Source: Arthrobacter sp. SLBN-83 (GTDB taxonomy: Bacteria > Actinomycetota > Actinomycetes > Actinomycetales > Micrococcaceae). From it: a DNA stretch of 64,000 bases. The notes beneath the pieces were generated by a model. The model searched no databases. It was not told the origin of the DNA and saw only the letters and a list, made by a program, of their open reading frames with translations. The stretch is from the NCBI RefSeq assembly GCF_006715285.1, contig NZ_VFMX01000001.1, forward strand, positions 4,092,001-4,156,000, written 5' to 3'. Both the position numbers and the translations under genes were made by a program. How positions within the stretch are numbered: the stretch's first letter is position 1; every line of letters begins with the position of its first letter. This document shows, in pieces, positions 16,346 to 24,762 of this stretch.

Positions 16346-19300
16346 AGAAGACGCGCTCGAAAACAGCGCGTGCCCGCCGGCTCACCCGCAGGTAGTCCTC
16401 CTCCAGGGCGGCAGCGTGTCCGGGCTCGTACCCGCACCAGCGCGCCACGGCCTCGAGGTCGCGGCGCGAGGAGGGAAGGAGGTCGGAGGCCTTGCCATTC
16501 CAGATGACATTGGCGGACCGGATGCGGCTCGCAAGCCGCCAGGCCTCCGCCAGCAGCGCGGCATCTGCAGCATCCAGCAGGCCAAGTTCCGCGGCGGCCG
16601 CGAGTGCCTCCAGCGTGGATGTGGTCCGAAGCTCCGGATGTTTCCCGGCATGCTGGAGCTGGAGCAGCTGGACCAGCCACTCCACGTCGCTGAGGCCGCC
16701 GCGCCCCAGTTTGAGGTGCCGTGCGGGGTCGGCTCCGCGCGGCAGCCGCTCGGATTCGACTCTTGCCTTGATGCGCCTGATCTCGCGCACGTCCTGTTCC
16801 GACACCGATTCCGGGTACCGGATGGGGTCGATGAGGGCGAGGAAGTCGGCGGCAAGGGTGTCGTCGCCTGCCATGGGACGTGCCCGCAGCAGGGCCTGGG
16901 CTTCCCAGATCAGGGACCAGCGGCGGTAGTACTCCGCAAAGGAGTCCAAGGAGCGCACCATGGCGCCGTTCTTGCCCTCCGGCCGGAGGTCGGCGTCCAT
17001 CTGGAGGACGCGTTCTGCCATGATGGCCGGCTTCAGCGGCTGGGTGAGCAGGCTGGAAACCTTCGCCACGATGCGGACAGCCTGTTCCTGGGCCTCGGCG
17101 TCGGAGAAGCCGGGAAGGGCGCGGTGGACGTACATGACATCGGCATCCGAGCCATAGCCGATCTCGCGACCGCCCTGGCGGCCCATGGCAACCACCAGGA
17201 CCGTGGTCTTGAGCGGGCCGCCGGCGGAGACGATACCTTCGGCCACGCGCAGGGCGCCCAGGACGGCGGCCCGGTCTGTGTCTGCCAGGGCCCTGCCTAC
17301 CTGGTCCTGGTCAAGGAGGCCGGCCGAATCGGCAATGGCGATGCGCAGGATTTCCCGCCGCCGGATCAGCCGGATGAGGCGCATGGCGCTTTCCGGGTCC
17401 GAGTGCCGGGACATCTTGGCCGTGATCTCCTGCCACTGCGCTTCGAAGCCCACCGGTACCAGGTCCTTGTCCTGTCCCAGCCATGCCACGGACTCCGGCG
17501 AGACTTCCAGCAGGTCTGCGATCAGCCGGGAGTTGGAGAGCATGTGGCACAGGCGCTCGGCGGCGGCATTGGAGTCGCGCAGCAGGCCCAGGTACCAATG
17601 TGTGGTGCCCAGTGCCTCGCTGACCCGGCGGAAAGCGAGGAGCCCTGCATCGGGGTCCACGCCTTCGGCGAGCCAGTCCAGCAGGATGGGCAGGAGTTGG
17701 CGCTGCAGGGCGGCGCGGCGGCTCACCCCGGCCGTCAGGGCCTCGATGTGGCGCATTGCTCCCTGCGGGTCCCGGTACCCCAGGGCGGCAAGCCGGCCCT
17801 GTGCCGCTTCGGGGGTGAGCCTGGCGTCCTCGCTGCTGAGCTTGGCCGCCGAATTCAGCAGTGGCCGGTAGAAGATGCGTTCGTGCAGTTCACGCACCGA
17901 GCGCTTGGTCCGCTGCCAGGCTGTGAGCAATGAGTCAGGCGTGGGCCGTTCATTGGAGAAGGGCCCCAGCACGGCCTTGGCCAGGGAACGCAGCGCCGGC
18001 TCAGCCACCGGCATGAGGTGGGTCCGGCGCAGCTGGAACAGCTGGATCCTATGTTCCAGCAGCCGCAGGTAGCGGTAGGCGTTGTCAAAGGCCGCCGCGT
18101 CGGACCGGCCGATGTAGCCTCCGGCGGACAGTGCGGCGATCGCGGAGGTGGTGTCCCGCCGTCGTAATGACTCGTCTGCCTTGCCGTGCACCAGCTGCAG
18201 CAGCTGCACGGTGAACTCGACGTCGCGCAGGCCGCCGCGGCCCAGCTTGATCTGGCGCTGCTCCTCGGCGGCCGGGATGTGCTCCGTCACCCTGCGGCGC
18301 ATCGCCTGGACGGATTCGACGAATCCCTCCCGCCCCGCGGAGTTCCAGATCAGCGGCGCTACGGCGTCCTCGTAGGCACGGCCCAATGCAGCGTCGCCGG
18401 CGATGGCGCGGGCCTTGAGCAGCGCCTGGAATTCCCAGCTCTCCGCCCATCTGGCGTAGTACGTCTCGTGGGAGGCGAGGGTGCGGACCAGCGGCCCGGA
18501 CTTGCCTTCGGGCCGCAGGTTGGCGTCCACCTCCCACAGGCCAGGTTCCCGGGCCACGGAGGAGATGGCCCGGGAGATGCCGCTGGCCAATGCCGTACCG
18601 ATGGTGTTGGCGTGGGCGTCCTCCAGGCTGCCCGGGTCCACCACATAGATGACGTCGACGTCGGAGATGTAGTTCAGTTCCCGGGCACCGCACTTGCCCA
18701 TGCCGATCACTGCCAGGCCGACGTCGGCGACCTCGGCAGGGCTGTGCTGCTCCGCCGCTTCCGCGCGCGAAACTGCAAGGGCGGCCTCGATGGCGGCTGC
18801 GGCCAGGTCGGCGAGTTCGCCGCCCACGGCCGGCAGGAAGTCCAGCGGGTCTGCGGCGCACAGGTCCTTGACGGCGAGGTCCACCAGGCCGCGGCGGTAG
18901 GCCGTGCGCAGGGCTGCGTAGGCGTCCACGCCGGTGGTGGAAGCAACGGGCCGGGCGGCACGGGGGTCCGCGCCGACGGACTGCAGGAGCGTGGCGCGAA
19001 GCCGGCCCGGGTCGGCGGGCAGGGGTTCGGGACTGGCCCGGACCCGGAAGGCTTCCAGGTGCTCAGGGTGCCGGATGAGGAACTCCCCCAGCGCCTCCGA
19101 GGCGCCGAGGACCCGGAACATCGGCTCGCTGGCCTCCGGCTCGGCTGCGGCCAGTTCGCGCAGCTGGGGGTGCTTTTCGATCAACCGGACCAGGGACTGC
19201 AGGGCGGTGTCCGGGCTGGCCGCAAGCTGCAGCCCGGCAAAGAGCCTGTCCTGGTCCAGCCCCTCGAGTTCGCGGGCGGCAAGGAACCGCTCGCCCTTTT

Positions 19301-19355
19301 CCAGGTCGCTGAATCCGGCCGCTATCAGGCGGCGCGCCAGGCTCACGCCGGGCAC
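16335..19355 (-). CDS. glnE: Bifunctional glutamine synthetase adenylyltransferase/deadenylylase
   Basis: GlnE adds AMP to, and removes it from, the tyrosine of GlnA in response to nitrogen state. The 1006-aa protein has two nucleotidyltransferase domains. The N-terminal adenylyl-removing site is YISDVDVIYV (about 229-238) and the C-terminal adenylyl-transferring site is GYGSDADVMYV (about 734-744). Helical linkers with LGRGGLRDVEF and LGRGGLSDVEW repeat in each half. It starts at a GTG directly behind the glnA2 stop; another GTG three codons in gives MSLARRLIAAG. Its target Tyr402 is present in GlnA but absent from GlnA2. Confidence 0.96.
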   Translation of the reverse strand: MPGVSLARRLIAAGFSDLEKGERFLAARELEGLDQDRLFAGLQLAASPDTALQSLVRLIEKHPQLRELAAAEPEASEPMFRVLGASEALGEFLIRHPEHLEAFRVRASPEPLPADPGRLRATLLQSVGADPRAARPVASTTGVDAYAALRTAYRRGLVDLAVKDLCAADPLDFLPAVGGELADLAAAAIEAALAVSRAEAAEQHSPAEVADVGLAVIGMGKCGARELNYISDVDVIYVVDPGSLEDAHANTIGTALASGISRAISSVAREPGLWEVDANLRPEGKSGPLVRTLASHETYYARWAESWEFQALLKARAIAGDAALGRAYEDAVAPLIWNSAGREGFVESVQAMRRRVTEHIPAAEEQRQIKLGRGGLRDVEFTVQLLQLVHGKADESLRRRDTTSAIAALSAGGYIGRSDAAAFDNAYRYLRLLEHRIQLFQLRRTHLMPVAEPALRSLAKAVLGPFSNERPTPDSLLTAWQRTKRSVRELHERIFYRPLLNSAAKLSSEDARLTPEAAQGRLAALGYRDPQGAMRHIEALTAGVSRRAALQRQLLPILLDWLAEGVDPDAGLLAFRRVSEALGTTHWYLGLLRDSNAAAERLCHMLSNSRLIADLLEVSPESVAWLGQDKDLVPVGFEAQWQEITAKMSRHSDPESAMRLIRLIRRREILRIAIADSAGLLDQDQVGRALADTDRAAVLGALRVAEGIVSAGGPLKTTVLVVAMGRQGGREIGYGSDADVMYVHRALPGFSDAEAQEQAVRIVAKVSSLLTQPLKPAIMAERVLQMDADLRPEGKNGAMVRSLDSFAEYYRRWSLIWEAQALLRARPMAGDDTLAADFLALIDPIRYPESVSEQDVREIRRIKARVESERLPRGADPARHLKLGRGGLSDVEWLVQLLQLQHAGKHPELRTTSTLEALAAAAELGLLDAADAALLAEAWRLASRIRSANVIWNGKASDLLPSSRRDLEAVARWCGYEPGHAAALEEDYLRVSRRARAVFERVFYGH

Positions 19356-20696
19356 CTAGAGAATGCCGAGGTTGCGCTGCAGCTCGTAGGGCGTCACCTG
19401 CAGCCGGTAGTCCTGCCATTCGGCGCGCTTGTTGCGCAGGAAGTGCTCGTAAACCTGTTCGCCCAGGATCTGCGGCATCAGCTCGGAGTCCTCCATGGAG
19501 CGGATGGCGTCGTGCAGGCTGGCCGGCAGCGGGTCGTGGCCCATGGCGCGGCGTTCGGCCGAGCTCAGCGACCAGACGTCGTCCTCGGCAGCGGCCGGCA
19601 GGTCGTAGCCTTCCTCGATGCCCTTCAGCCCGGCACCGAGCAGGACGGCGTAGGCCAGGTACGGGTTGGCGGCTGAATCGATGCCGCGGTACTCGATCCG
19701 GGCGGACTGGCCCTTGCCGGGCTTGTACAGCGGCACACGGACCAGGGCTGAGCGGTTGTTGTGGCCCCAGCTGAGGTAGCTGGGTGCCTCGCCGCCGCCC
19801 CACAGGCGCTTGTAGGAGTTGACGAACTGGTTGGTGACGGCGGTGAACTCCGGGGCGTGCTTGAGGATGCCGGCGATGAACTGGCGGGCCGTCTTGGACA
19901 GCTGGAACTCGGCGCCGGCCTCAAAGAACGCGTTGCTGTCGCCCTCGAACAAGGAGAAGTGCGTGTGCATGCCGGACCCGGGGTGGTCGGTGAACGGCTT
20001 GGGCATGAACGTGGCGTAGGTGCCCTGCTGCAGCGCCACCTCCTTGATGACGGTCCGGAACGTCATGATGTTGTCCGCGGTCTGCAGCGCATCCGCGTAC
20101 CGGAGGTCAATCTCGTTCTGTCCGGGGCCGGCCTCGTGGTGGCTGAACTCCACGGAGATGCCCACTGATTCCAGCATGGTCACCGCGGTGCGGCGGAAGT
20201 CCTGGGCCACTCCGCCCGGGACGTGGTCGAAGTACCCGCCTTCATCCACCGGTACCGGCGCGCCGTTGGGGCCAGGCTCATGCGACTTCAGCAGGTAGAA
20301 CTCAATCTCCGGATGGGTGTAGCAGGTGAAGCCCATGTCCGCTGCCTTGGCCAGGGTGCGCTTCAGCACGTTGCGCGGGTCGGCCGCGGAGGGCTCGCCG
20401 TCTGGGGTCAGGATGTCGCAGAACATCCGCGAGGTCTGTTCGGTCTCACCGCGCCACGGGAGGATCTGGAAGGTGGCGGGATCGGGCTGGGCCAGCATGT
20501 CCGATTCGAACACCCGGGCCAGGCCTTCAATGGAGGAACCGTCGAAGCCCAGCCCTTCCTCGAACGCGCCCTCGACTTCCGCCGGGGCCAGTGCCACGGA
20601 CTTCAGCGATCCCACGACGTCGGTGAACCACAGGCGTACGAAACGTACGTCGCGCTCTTCGATTGTGCGCAGGACAAACTCTTGCTGGCGGTCCAT
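19356..20696 (-). CDS. glnA2: Glutamine synthetase type I, second paralogue
   Basis: A 446-aa GSI-alpha-type synthetase. It has GFDGSSIEGLARV, KPFTDHPGSGMHTHFS and NPYLAYAVLLGAG. The adenylylation loop seen in GlnA (LYELP) is missing: the matching stretch reads YDLPAAAEDDVW. It should therefore not be switched by GlnE although the two genes abut. The ATG at 20696 is preceded by GGAGAAGAGG. Family members of this type can be weak synthetases or act on polyamines (GlnA2/GlnA3 of Streptomyces), so glutamine synthesis is likely but not certain. Confidence 0.92.
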   Translation of the reverse strand: MDRQQEFVLRTIEERDVRFVRLWFTDVVGSLKSVALAPAEVEGAFEEGLGFDGSSIEGLARVFESDMLAQPDPATFQILPWRGETEQTSRMFCDILTPDGEPSAADPRNVLKRTLAKAADMGFTCYTHPEIEFYLLKSHEPGPNGAPVPVDEGGYFDHVPGGVAQDFRRTAVTMLESVGISVEFSHHEAGPGQNEIDLRYADALQTADNIMTFRTVIKEVALQQGTYATFMPKPFTDHPGSGMHTHFSLFEGDSNAFFEAGAEFQLSKTARQFIAGILKHAPEFTAVTNQFVNSYKRLWGGGEAPSYLSWGHNNRSALVRVPLYKPGKGQSARIEYRGIDSAANPYLAYAVLLGAGLKGIEEGYDLPAAAEDDVWSLSSAERRAMGHDPLPASLHDAIRSMEDSELMPQILGEQVYEHFLRNKRAEWQDYRLQVTPYELQRNLGIL

Positions 20697-20812
20697 GATG
20701 GCCTCTTCTCCGGTCAACGTCCATGCTCCGGGCCCATGCAAGGGGAAAGCCGGCAGCAGTTCATCAACACTGTACTAATCATTCTCCGCCGATGCCGAAG
20801 CCTGCGCCGTGC

Positions 20813-20828
20813 GTAACACAGCATTAAC
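20813..20828. promoter_or_regulatory. Weak GlnR-like site upstream of glnA2
   Basis: GTAAC-n6-TTAAC lies 117 bp before the glnA2 start. The first half is perfect and the second matches 3 of 5 bases. No second copy in phase is seen. Confidence 0.3.
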
Positions 20829-20969
20829 CTCGCGGTTCCCTAATCCTGCCTCCAGGTCACGCCCGGGTCCCGTTCCCGGCGCCACAGCTACGCCCCGCCG
20901 CCCGCACCATGACGCACATCACTGCCGCCGGGCGGATGGGCGCGGTAGCTAGGACGGCCGGTACCGCAT

Positions 20970-20975
20970 TACGCT
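20970..20975 (+). promoter_or_regulatory. -10 box TACGCT, likely leaderless panB
   Basis: TACGCT ends 6 nt before the panB ATG. The bases between (CATCCC) hold no Shine-Dalgarno sequence. Confidence 0.42.
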
Positions 20976-20981
20976 CATCCC

Positions 20982-21869
20982 ATGGCCTCCAACAGCTCCG
21001 ACTCCAGCGCGTCCGCAGAAGTACCCGCCCCCTATGGCAGTGGCCCCGGCGTGCCCGCCCCGGGCGAACGGAAGCCGGCCAAGGTCCGCCTCCACCACCT
21101 CCAGCAGGCCAAGCAGGACGGCACCAGGTTCGCGATGCTGACCGCGTACGAGCAGTACACGGCCGAGATCTTTGATTCCGCAGGCATTGAAGTGCTCCTG
21201 GTGGGAGATTCAGCCTCCAACAATGTCTTCGGCAACGAAACAAGCCTCCCCGTCACCGTGGACGAACTGCTGCCCCTGTGCCGTGCCGTGGCACGCTCGG
21301 CAAGGCGCGCCCTGGTGGTGGCGGACCTTCCCTTCGGCAGCTACGAGGTCAGCGCCGAACAGGCCGTGGCAACCGGTGTGCGGTTCCTGAAGGAAGGGCT
21401 GGCGCACGCGGTCAAGATGGAGGGCGGTAAATACTACGCGCCTACCGTCCGGGCCATGGTGCAGGCGGGCATCCCCGTCATGGCCCATATCGGCTTCACG
21501 CCGCAGAGCGAGCACGCCCTGGGTGGTTACCGCGTGCAGGGCCGCGGCGACGACGCCCAGCGGCTGATCGACGACGCCCGCGCCCTCGCCGACGCCGGAG
21601 CGTTCTGCGTGCTGATGGAAATGGTGCCCGCAGAGACGGCAGCGGCCGTGGACGCAGCTGTCAGTGTTCCCACCGTGGGGATCGGTGCGGGCAACGCAAC
21701 CACCGGACAAGTCCTGGTGTGGCAGGACATGGCCGGACTGCGGGGCGGCCGGATGGCAAAGTTCGTGAAGCAGTACGCGGACCTGCGCAACACACTGCTC
21801 GACGCCGCAACCGCCTATGGCGACGACGTCAGGTCAGGCGAGTTCCCCGGCCCGGAGCACTCGTTCTAA
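20982..21869 (+). CDS. panB: 3-methyl-2-oxobutanoate hydroxymethyltransferase
   Basis: PanB makes ketopantoate from 2-oxoisovalerate and methylene-tetrahydrofolate, the first committed step to pantothenate and CoA. The 295-aa protein has LTAYEQYTAEIFD, the metal-binding LLVGDSASN, VKMEGG, MAHIGFTPQ and GIGAGNATTGQVLVW. A Ser/Pro-rich tail of about 30 residues precedes the conserved domain and is probably disordered. It stands alone; panC and panD are not in the window. Confidence 0.95.
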   Translation: MASNSSDSSASAEVPAPYGSGPGVPAPGERKPAKVRLHHLQQAKQDGTRFAMLTAYEQYTAEIFDSAGIEVLLVGDSASNNVFGNETSLPVTVDELLPLCRAVARSARRALVVADLPFGSYEVSAEQAVATGVRFLKEGLAHAVKMEGGKYYAPTVRAMVQAGIPVMAHIGFTPQSEHALGGYRVQGRGDDAQRLIDDARALADAGAFCVLMEMVPAETAAAVDAAVSVPTVGIGAGNATTGQVLVWQDMAGLRGGRMAKFVKQYADLRNTLLDAATAYGDDVRSGEFPGPEHSF

Positions 21870-21955
21870 CCTGGACGGCGTCTGGGCGGTACTCCGGAAG
21901 CGGACGTCAAGGCGAGGCCGCCCGCGGCCGAGGCAGTCCGCGGAGGAGTGCCGTT

Positions 21956-21982
21956 CAGGCGCCCCCACGCCCGGGCGCCCTG
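21956..21982. terminator. Hairpin between panB and the SPOR gene
   Basis: CAGGCGCCC pairs with GGGCGCCCTG, with one bulge and an 8-nt loop. It lies between convergent genes. There is no T-tract. Confidence 0.45.
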
Positions 21983-22002
21983 GAGCCTGCCCACTCGACT
22001 GT

Positions 22003-22167
22003 TCAGTCGTCGTCGCCCTTTTCCCAGGCCTCGTTGCGCGCCTTCACCTTTTCCAGCGCGTGCTCAGCCTCTGCCCGCGTCTTGTACGGCCCAATGAGCT
22101 GGCTCCAGTCCGACAGCCGGTCCTCTTCCACCTCGTGGGTCTTGATGTTGAACCAGTACTCAGTCAT
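22003..22167 (-). CDS. Mini SPOR-like protein
   Basis: A 54-aa soluble protein (MTEYWFNIKTHEVEEDR... to EAWEKGDDD) that resembles a single SPOR-type repeat. WFNIKTHEVEE could form the first strand, and the helix YKTRAEAEHALEKVKARN carries the usual TRAEAE. SPOR domains bind denuded peptidoglycan, but this one has no signal peptide or membrane anchor, so it should stay in the cytoplasm. GAGGAG lies 7 nt before the ATG at 22167. Annotators often miss genes this short. Confidence 0.75.
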   Translation of the reverse strand: MTEYWFNIKTHEVEEDRLSDWSQLIGPYKTRAEAEHALEKVKARNEAWEKGDDD

Positions 22168-22247
22168 CGTTGCTCCTCGTTCCGGCGACAGCGCACGGGG
22201 TGACCCACGTAACACAAACACTTACGCGCGCCCTCCCCGCTTGTCGG

Positions 22248-22284
22248 TTGTTAGGCGTTCTGTGGTGCCTTATATGATCAATCT
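22248..22284 (+). promoter_or_regulatory. Promoter of map, leaderless
   Basis: TTGTTA (22248-22253), 17 nt, TATATG/TATGAT (22271-22278), then 6 nt to the ATG at 22285. No ribosome binding site is present in the gap, so the mRNA probably starts at the initiation codon. Confidence 0.6.
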
Positions 22285-23163
22285 ATGCCTTCCCTTGCCT
22301 CGACTGCACCCATTGGCACCCTCACCCCGGGTACCCTGAGCCCGCAGCGTCCCGTACCGGCGTCCATCCCCCGTCCTGAGTACGTCGGCAAGCCGGCCCC
22401 GGCCAAGTTCACCGGCTCTGAGGTCAAGTCCGCCGAGACCATCGAAAAGATCCGGATCGCCGGGAAGATCGCAGCGCAGGCCATCGTGGAAGTGGGCAAG
22501 CACATCCAGCCCGGTGTCACCACGGATGAGCTGGACAAGGTGGGCCACGAGTTCCTCCTGGACCACCACGCCTACCCGTCCACGCTCGGCTACCGCGGTT
22601 TCCCAAAGTCCCTGTGCTCCTCGCTGAACGAGGTCATCTGCCACGGCATCCCGGACAGCACGGTGGTCCAGGACGGCGACATCCTCAATATCGACATCAC
22701 CGCGTTCATCAATGGCGTCCACGGCGACACCAACTACACCTTCCTGGTGGGCGACGTGGATGAGGAATCGCGGCTCCTGGTGGAGCGCACCCAAGAGTCG
22801 CTGAACCGTGCCATCAAGGCGGTGGCGCCGGGGCGGGAAATCAACGTCATCGGCCGGGCCATCCAGTCCTACGCCAAGCGCTTTGGCTACGGCGTGGTGC
22901 GCGACTTCACCGGCCACGGGGTTGGCGAGGCCTTCCACACCGGCCTGATCATCCCGCACTATGACGCCGCCCCCGCGTACAACACGGTGATCGAAACCGG
23001 CATGGTGTTCACCATCGAGCCGATGCTCACGCTGGGCACCGTGGAGTGGGACATGTGGAGTGACGACTGGACCGTTGTCACCCGGGACCGCAAGCGCACC
23101 GCCCAGTTCGAGCACACCTTGCTGGTCACCGAGACCGGCGCAGAGATCCTCACCCTGCCGTAG
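22285..23163 (+). CDS. map: Methionine aminopeptidase, type I
   Basis: MetAP removes the initiator methionine from new proteins. The 292-aa protein has the pita-bread fold markers: ICHGIPDST, the metal ligands in DILNIDITAF and GVHGDTNYTF, FTGHGVGEAFHTG, and FTIEPML. A Pro-rich N-terminal extension of about 40 residues precedes the catalytic domain, as in MtMetAP1c-like actinobacterial enzymes; it is shown for that group to contact the ribosome or SH3-like partners (family knowledge, not visible here). It has its own leaderless-type promoter. Confidence 0.95.
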   Translation: MPSLASTAPIGTLTPGTLSPQRPVPASIPRPEYVGKPAPAKFTGSEVKSAETIEKIRIAGKIAAQAIVEVGKHIQPGVTTDELDKVGHEFLLDHHAYPSTLGYRGFPKSLCSSLNEVICHGIPDSTVVQDGDILNIDITAFINGVHGDTNYTFLVGDVDEESRLLVERTQESLNRAIKAVAPGREINVIGRAIQSYAKRFGYGVVRDFTGHGVGEAFHTGLIIPHYDAAPAYNTVIETGMVFTIEPMLTLGTVEWDMWSDDWTVVTRDRKRTAQFEHTLLVTETGAEILTLP

Positions 23164-23268
23164 CCTGTCCCATGCCCACTGGGCATGGCCGCCGGTGCAG
23201 ACCGGACACCTGTTACGGGCCCATACCGGCCCCTTTTCCTGCCCGCCCCTGTCAAGAACGGAATCCCA

Positions 23269-24072
23269 TTGGCCAAGAAGGACGAGAAGTCGCACAAGAA
23301 CGCACCGCTGATCGGCATCGACATCGGTGGTACGGGCATCAAGGGCGGCATTGTCGACCTGAAGAAGGGCAAGCTCCTGGGCGAACGCTTCCGTGTGCCC
23401 ACTCCCCAACCTGCCACCCCGGAGGCCGTTGCCGAGGCCGTGGCCCTGGTGGTGGCGGAACTCTCGGCGCGCCCTGAGGCCCCGGAGGCCGGCTCCCCCG
23501 TCGGCGTGACCTTCCCCGGCATCATTCAGCACGGCGTGGTCCACTCTGCGGCCAACGTGGACAAGAGCTGGCTGGATACGGACATCGACGCCCTCCTCAC
23601 CGCCCGGCTGGGCCGCCCCGTGGAGGTCATCAATGACGCCGACGCCGCCGGCCTGGCCGAAGCCCGCTACGGCGCAGGCGCCGGCGTGTCCGGCACCGTC
23701 CTGGTGATCACCCTGGGCACCGGCATCGGCTCAGCGTTCATCTTCGACGGAAAACTCGTACCGAACGCCGAGCTGGGCCATCTGGAAGTTGACGGCTTCG
23801 ACGCCGAATCGAAGGCGTCCGCCGTTGCCCGTGAACGGGATGGGCTGTCCTGGGACGAGTACAGCGTCCTGCTGCAGCGCTACTTCTCGCACGTGGAGTT
23901 CCTGTTCTCGCCGGAACTGTTCATCGTGGGCGGCGGTATCTCCAAGCGGGCCGACGAGTACCTTCCCAACCTCAAGCTGCGCACGCCGATTGTCCCGGCC
24001 GTCCTGCGCAACGAGGCAGGAATTGTGGGCGCGGCGCTGGAAATAGCCATCAAGCACCAGCTGTCCAAGTAG
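23269..24072 (+). CDS. ppgK: Polyphosphate glucokinase (ROK family)
   Basis: PpgK phosphorylates glucose using polyphosphate, and usually ATP as well. The 267-aa form is close to the Mycobacterium enzyme (265 aa) and to the Arthrobacter glucomannokinase in length and motifs: IDIGGTGIKGG for the first phosphate loop, VINDADAAG with the catalytic Asp, LGTGIGSAF, and ELGHLEVDG. The TTG at 23269 gives MAKKDEKSHKN, the usual N-terminus. An upstream ATG at 23185 would add 28 Pro-rich residues and has no better ribosome binding site. It follows map by 105 bp and ends at a bidirectional hairpin. Confidence 0.9.
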   Translation: MAKKDEKSHKNAPLIGIDIGGTGIKGGIVDLKKGKLLGERFRVPTPQPATPEAVAEAVALVVAELSARPEAPEAGSPVGVTFPGIIQHGVVHSAANVDKSWLDTDIDALLTARLGRPVEVINDADAAGLAEARYGAGAGVSGTVLVITLGTGIGSAFIFDGKLVPNAELGHLEVDGFDAESKASAVARERDGLSWDEYSVLLQRYFSHVEFLFSPELFIVGGGISKRADEYLPNLKLRTPIVPAVLRNEAGIVGAALEIAIKHQLSK

Positions 24073-24080
24073 GAGTGGTG

Positions 24081-24120
24081 CCGGTGGCGGCTGCGGCTTC
24101 CCCTCCGCTGCCGCCACCGG
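24081..24120. terminator. Bidirectional terminator between ppgK and nrdR
   Basis: CCGGTGGCGGC pairs perfectly with GCCGCCACCGG across an 18-nt loop that can pair further (TGCGG/CCGCT). It lies between convergent stops. Confidence 0.65.
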
Positions 24121-24123
24121 AGT

Positions 24124-24624
24124 CTAGAGGGGGCTCTTCTCGGAGCTCTTGGCGCCGGCCGTGCCCTTGGCGTCTTCTTCGGCCTCGTGGCGCAGCAGTG
24201 CGATAGCAGTTTCAAAGTCCTCGAGGGATTCGAACGCCTGGTAGACGCTGGCGAAGCGCAGGTACGCCACCTTGTCGAGTTTCTGCAGCGGTCCCAGGAT
24301 CACCAGCCCAACCTCGTGGGCGTCGATTTCGGCGGCACCGGAGGCGCGGATCTGCTCTTCCACTTCCTGCGCCAGCATGGCGAGGTCGTCCTCGCTCACG
24401 GGGCGGCCCTGGCAGGCCTTGCGCACACCGTTGATAACCTTGCTGCGGCTGAAGGGTTCGCCCACGCCGGACCGCTTGATGACGGACAGGCTGGTGGTCT
24501 CCACGGTGGTGAACCGGCGGCCGCATTCAGGGCACTGCCGGCGGCGGCGGATGGCCGAGCCGTCATCCGCCATGCGGCTGTCAACAACACGGGAATCGGG
24601 GTTGCGGCAGAACGGGCAGTACAT
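24124..24624 (-). CDS. nrdR: Transcriptional repressor NrdR
   Basis: NrdR represses ribonucleotide reductase genes when dATP is high. The 166-aa protein has the zinc ribbon with Cys3, Cys6, Cys31 and Cys34 (MYCPFC, QCPECG), the FTTVETTSLSVIKRSG region, and an ATP-cone. A charged tail of about 20 residues (EEDAKGTAGAKSSEKSP) is extra. GGGGGAA lies upstream of the ATG. A palindrome like a NrdR box lies 123 bp before the start, suggesting self-control. Ribonucleotide reductase genes are not in the window. Confidence 0.95.
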   Translation of the reverse strand: MYCPFCRNPDSRVVDSRMADDGSAIRRRRQCPECGRRFTTVETTSLSVIKRSGVGEPFSRSKVINGVRKACQGRPVSEDDLAMLAQEVEEQIRASGAAEIDAHEVGLVILGPLQKLDKVAYLRFASVYQAFESLEDFETAIALLRHEAEEDAKGTAGAKSSEKSPL

Positions 24625-24746
24625 GGCGTTCCCCCTTTTCGCTTGTAGTGTGCAACGTCGGTGAAAGCCATCAGCACCGCCGGGGGGCGATGCCGTGGCG
24701 TCTTTCAGTTTACGGGCAGATGTGGGGTAATAACAATCCTGTAATT

Positions 24747-24758
24747 ACTACATGTAGT
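24747..24758. promoter_or_regulatory. NrdR-box-like palindrome
   Basis: ACTACATGTAGT is a perfect 12-bp palindrome. Within 16 bases it matches about 11 positions of the general NrdR box ACAC-TATAT-GTGT. It lies between the hisD stop and nrdR. Confidence 0.5.
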
Positions 24759-24762
24759 GGTG

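Noticed and set aside
15927..17933. Plus-strand open frame across glnE and the GNAT gene
   Set aside because: It covers two well-supported genes on the other strand and shows no domain.
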